Source: Saprospiraceae bacterium (lineage in GTDB: Bacteria; Bacteroidota; Bacteroidia; Chitinophagales; Saprospiraceae). From it: a stretch of 47,110 nt of DNA. The notes under the pieces are model-generated. The model was given only the letters and a program-made list of their open reading frames with translations. It had not been told where the DNA came from and did no database searches. The translations under genes and the position numbers were made by a program. Location: contig JADKGI010000025.1 in the NCBI GenBank assembly GCA_016722285.1, forward strand, positions 1-47,110, written 5' to 3'. Shown piece after piece: positions 46,938 through 47,110 of this stretch; position 1 is the first letter of the stretch, and every line of letters starts with the position of its first letter.

Positions 46938-47110
46938 ATTGTTGTATTTTAATTTTACAAGGTTTAGATTTCAATTTTGATATGATTATGCAAATAGTGA
47001 TTCTGATTGACAAGCATTTGATTAGTGTTTTTGAAATAATTTCTCAAACTTGATGATTTTAAAATCTATTTGCCATAGGTAGTAAATCTGTCAGTTCGCT
47101 TATTTTGACC
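46938..47110. other. Right edge, no gene seen
   Basis: 173 bases upstream of the oxidoreductase gene. No open frame with family features, no exact -7 element on the minus strand and no strong structure were found; the upstream gene, if any, lies outside the window. Confidence 0.4.

Noticed and set aside
1..47110. CRISPR arrays, tRNA or rRNA genes, integrases, transposases
   Set aside because: I looked in all intergenic regions and saw no regular repeat-spacer pattern, no cloverleaf-like sequence and no recombinase open frame.

Overview
The window looks like chromosomal DNA of an AT-rich Bacteroidota bacterium, most likely of the Saprospiria/Chitinophagia type (lineage inferred, not tested). 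The evidence is two SusC/SusD pairs, C-terminal type IX secretion (T9SS) sorting domains, a futalosine-pathway menaquinone gene (mqnC), a type B ribosomal protein L31, and repeated Bacteroidota-type -7 promoter elements (TAnnTTTG) upstream of housekeeping genes.

Layout. 1-5000: tail of a T9SS cargo protein, then a SusC/SusD-like pair of unknown substrate. 5.0-9.2 kb: a NagB deaminase/PIG-L deacetylase fusion behind a palindromic operator-like site, a MITE-like inverted repeat, and a family-9-like carbohydrate-binding protein. 9.2-17.2 kb: an EamA transporter, a TesA-like lipoprotein esterase divergent from an ABC ATPase/FtsX-like permease pair (the same arrangement as E. coli tesA/ybbA-ybbP), an SSS-family sodium symporter and a membrane glycosyltransferase. 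17.2-26.5 kb: housekeeping genes, namely thrS, rhomboid protease, GlmU-like nucleotidyltransferase, rpmE2, fabG, a MerC-like membrane protein, an LpxH-like hydrolase, a propeller-like lipoprotein and mqnC.

27.1-45.5 kb is a pectin utilization locus, all on the + strand: a 1610-residue multimodular pectinesterase with a T9SS tail; SusC, SusD and a DUF5123-like beta-helix lipoprotein; a GH43 lipoprotein; a 996-residue protein that joins a divergent pectinesterase domain, a PL10 pectate lyase and an alpha/beta-hydrolase esterase; and a PL1-type pectate lyase with a T9SS tail. The likely division of labour is T9SS-exported esterase and lyase attacking pectin outside, SusCD importing oligomers, and lipoprotein or periplasmic enzymes finishing de-esterification, backbone cleavage and side-chain trimming. 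No regulator gene lies in the locus. AACGTT-centred sites sharing the string TTGCGTA lie upstream of both its first gene and its susC, which suggests one external (LacI-type?) regulator. A Gfo/Idh/MocA oxidoreductase on the opposite strand closes the window.

Caution: at least seven genes, including the normally essential thrS, are broken by single-base indels, mostly in short homopolymers, where restoring one base recovers an intact conserved protein. This pattern fits uncorrected long-read assembly error better than real gene decay. I annotate these genes as whole loci and give the positions of the breaks.
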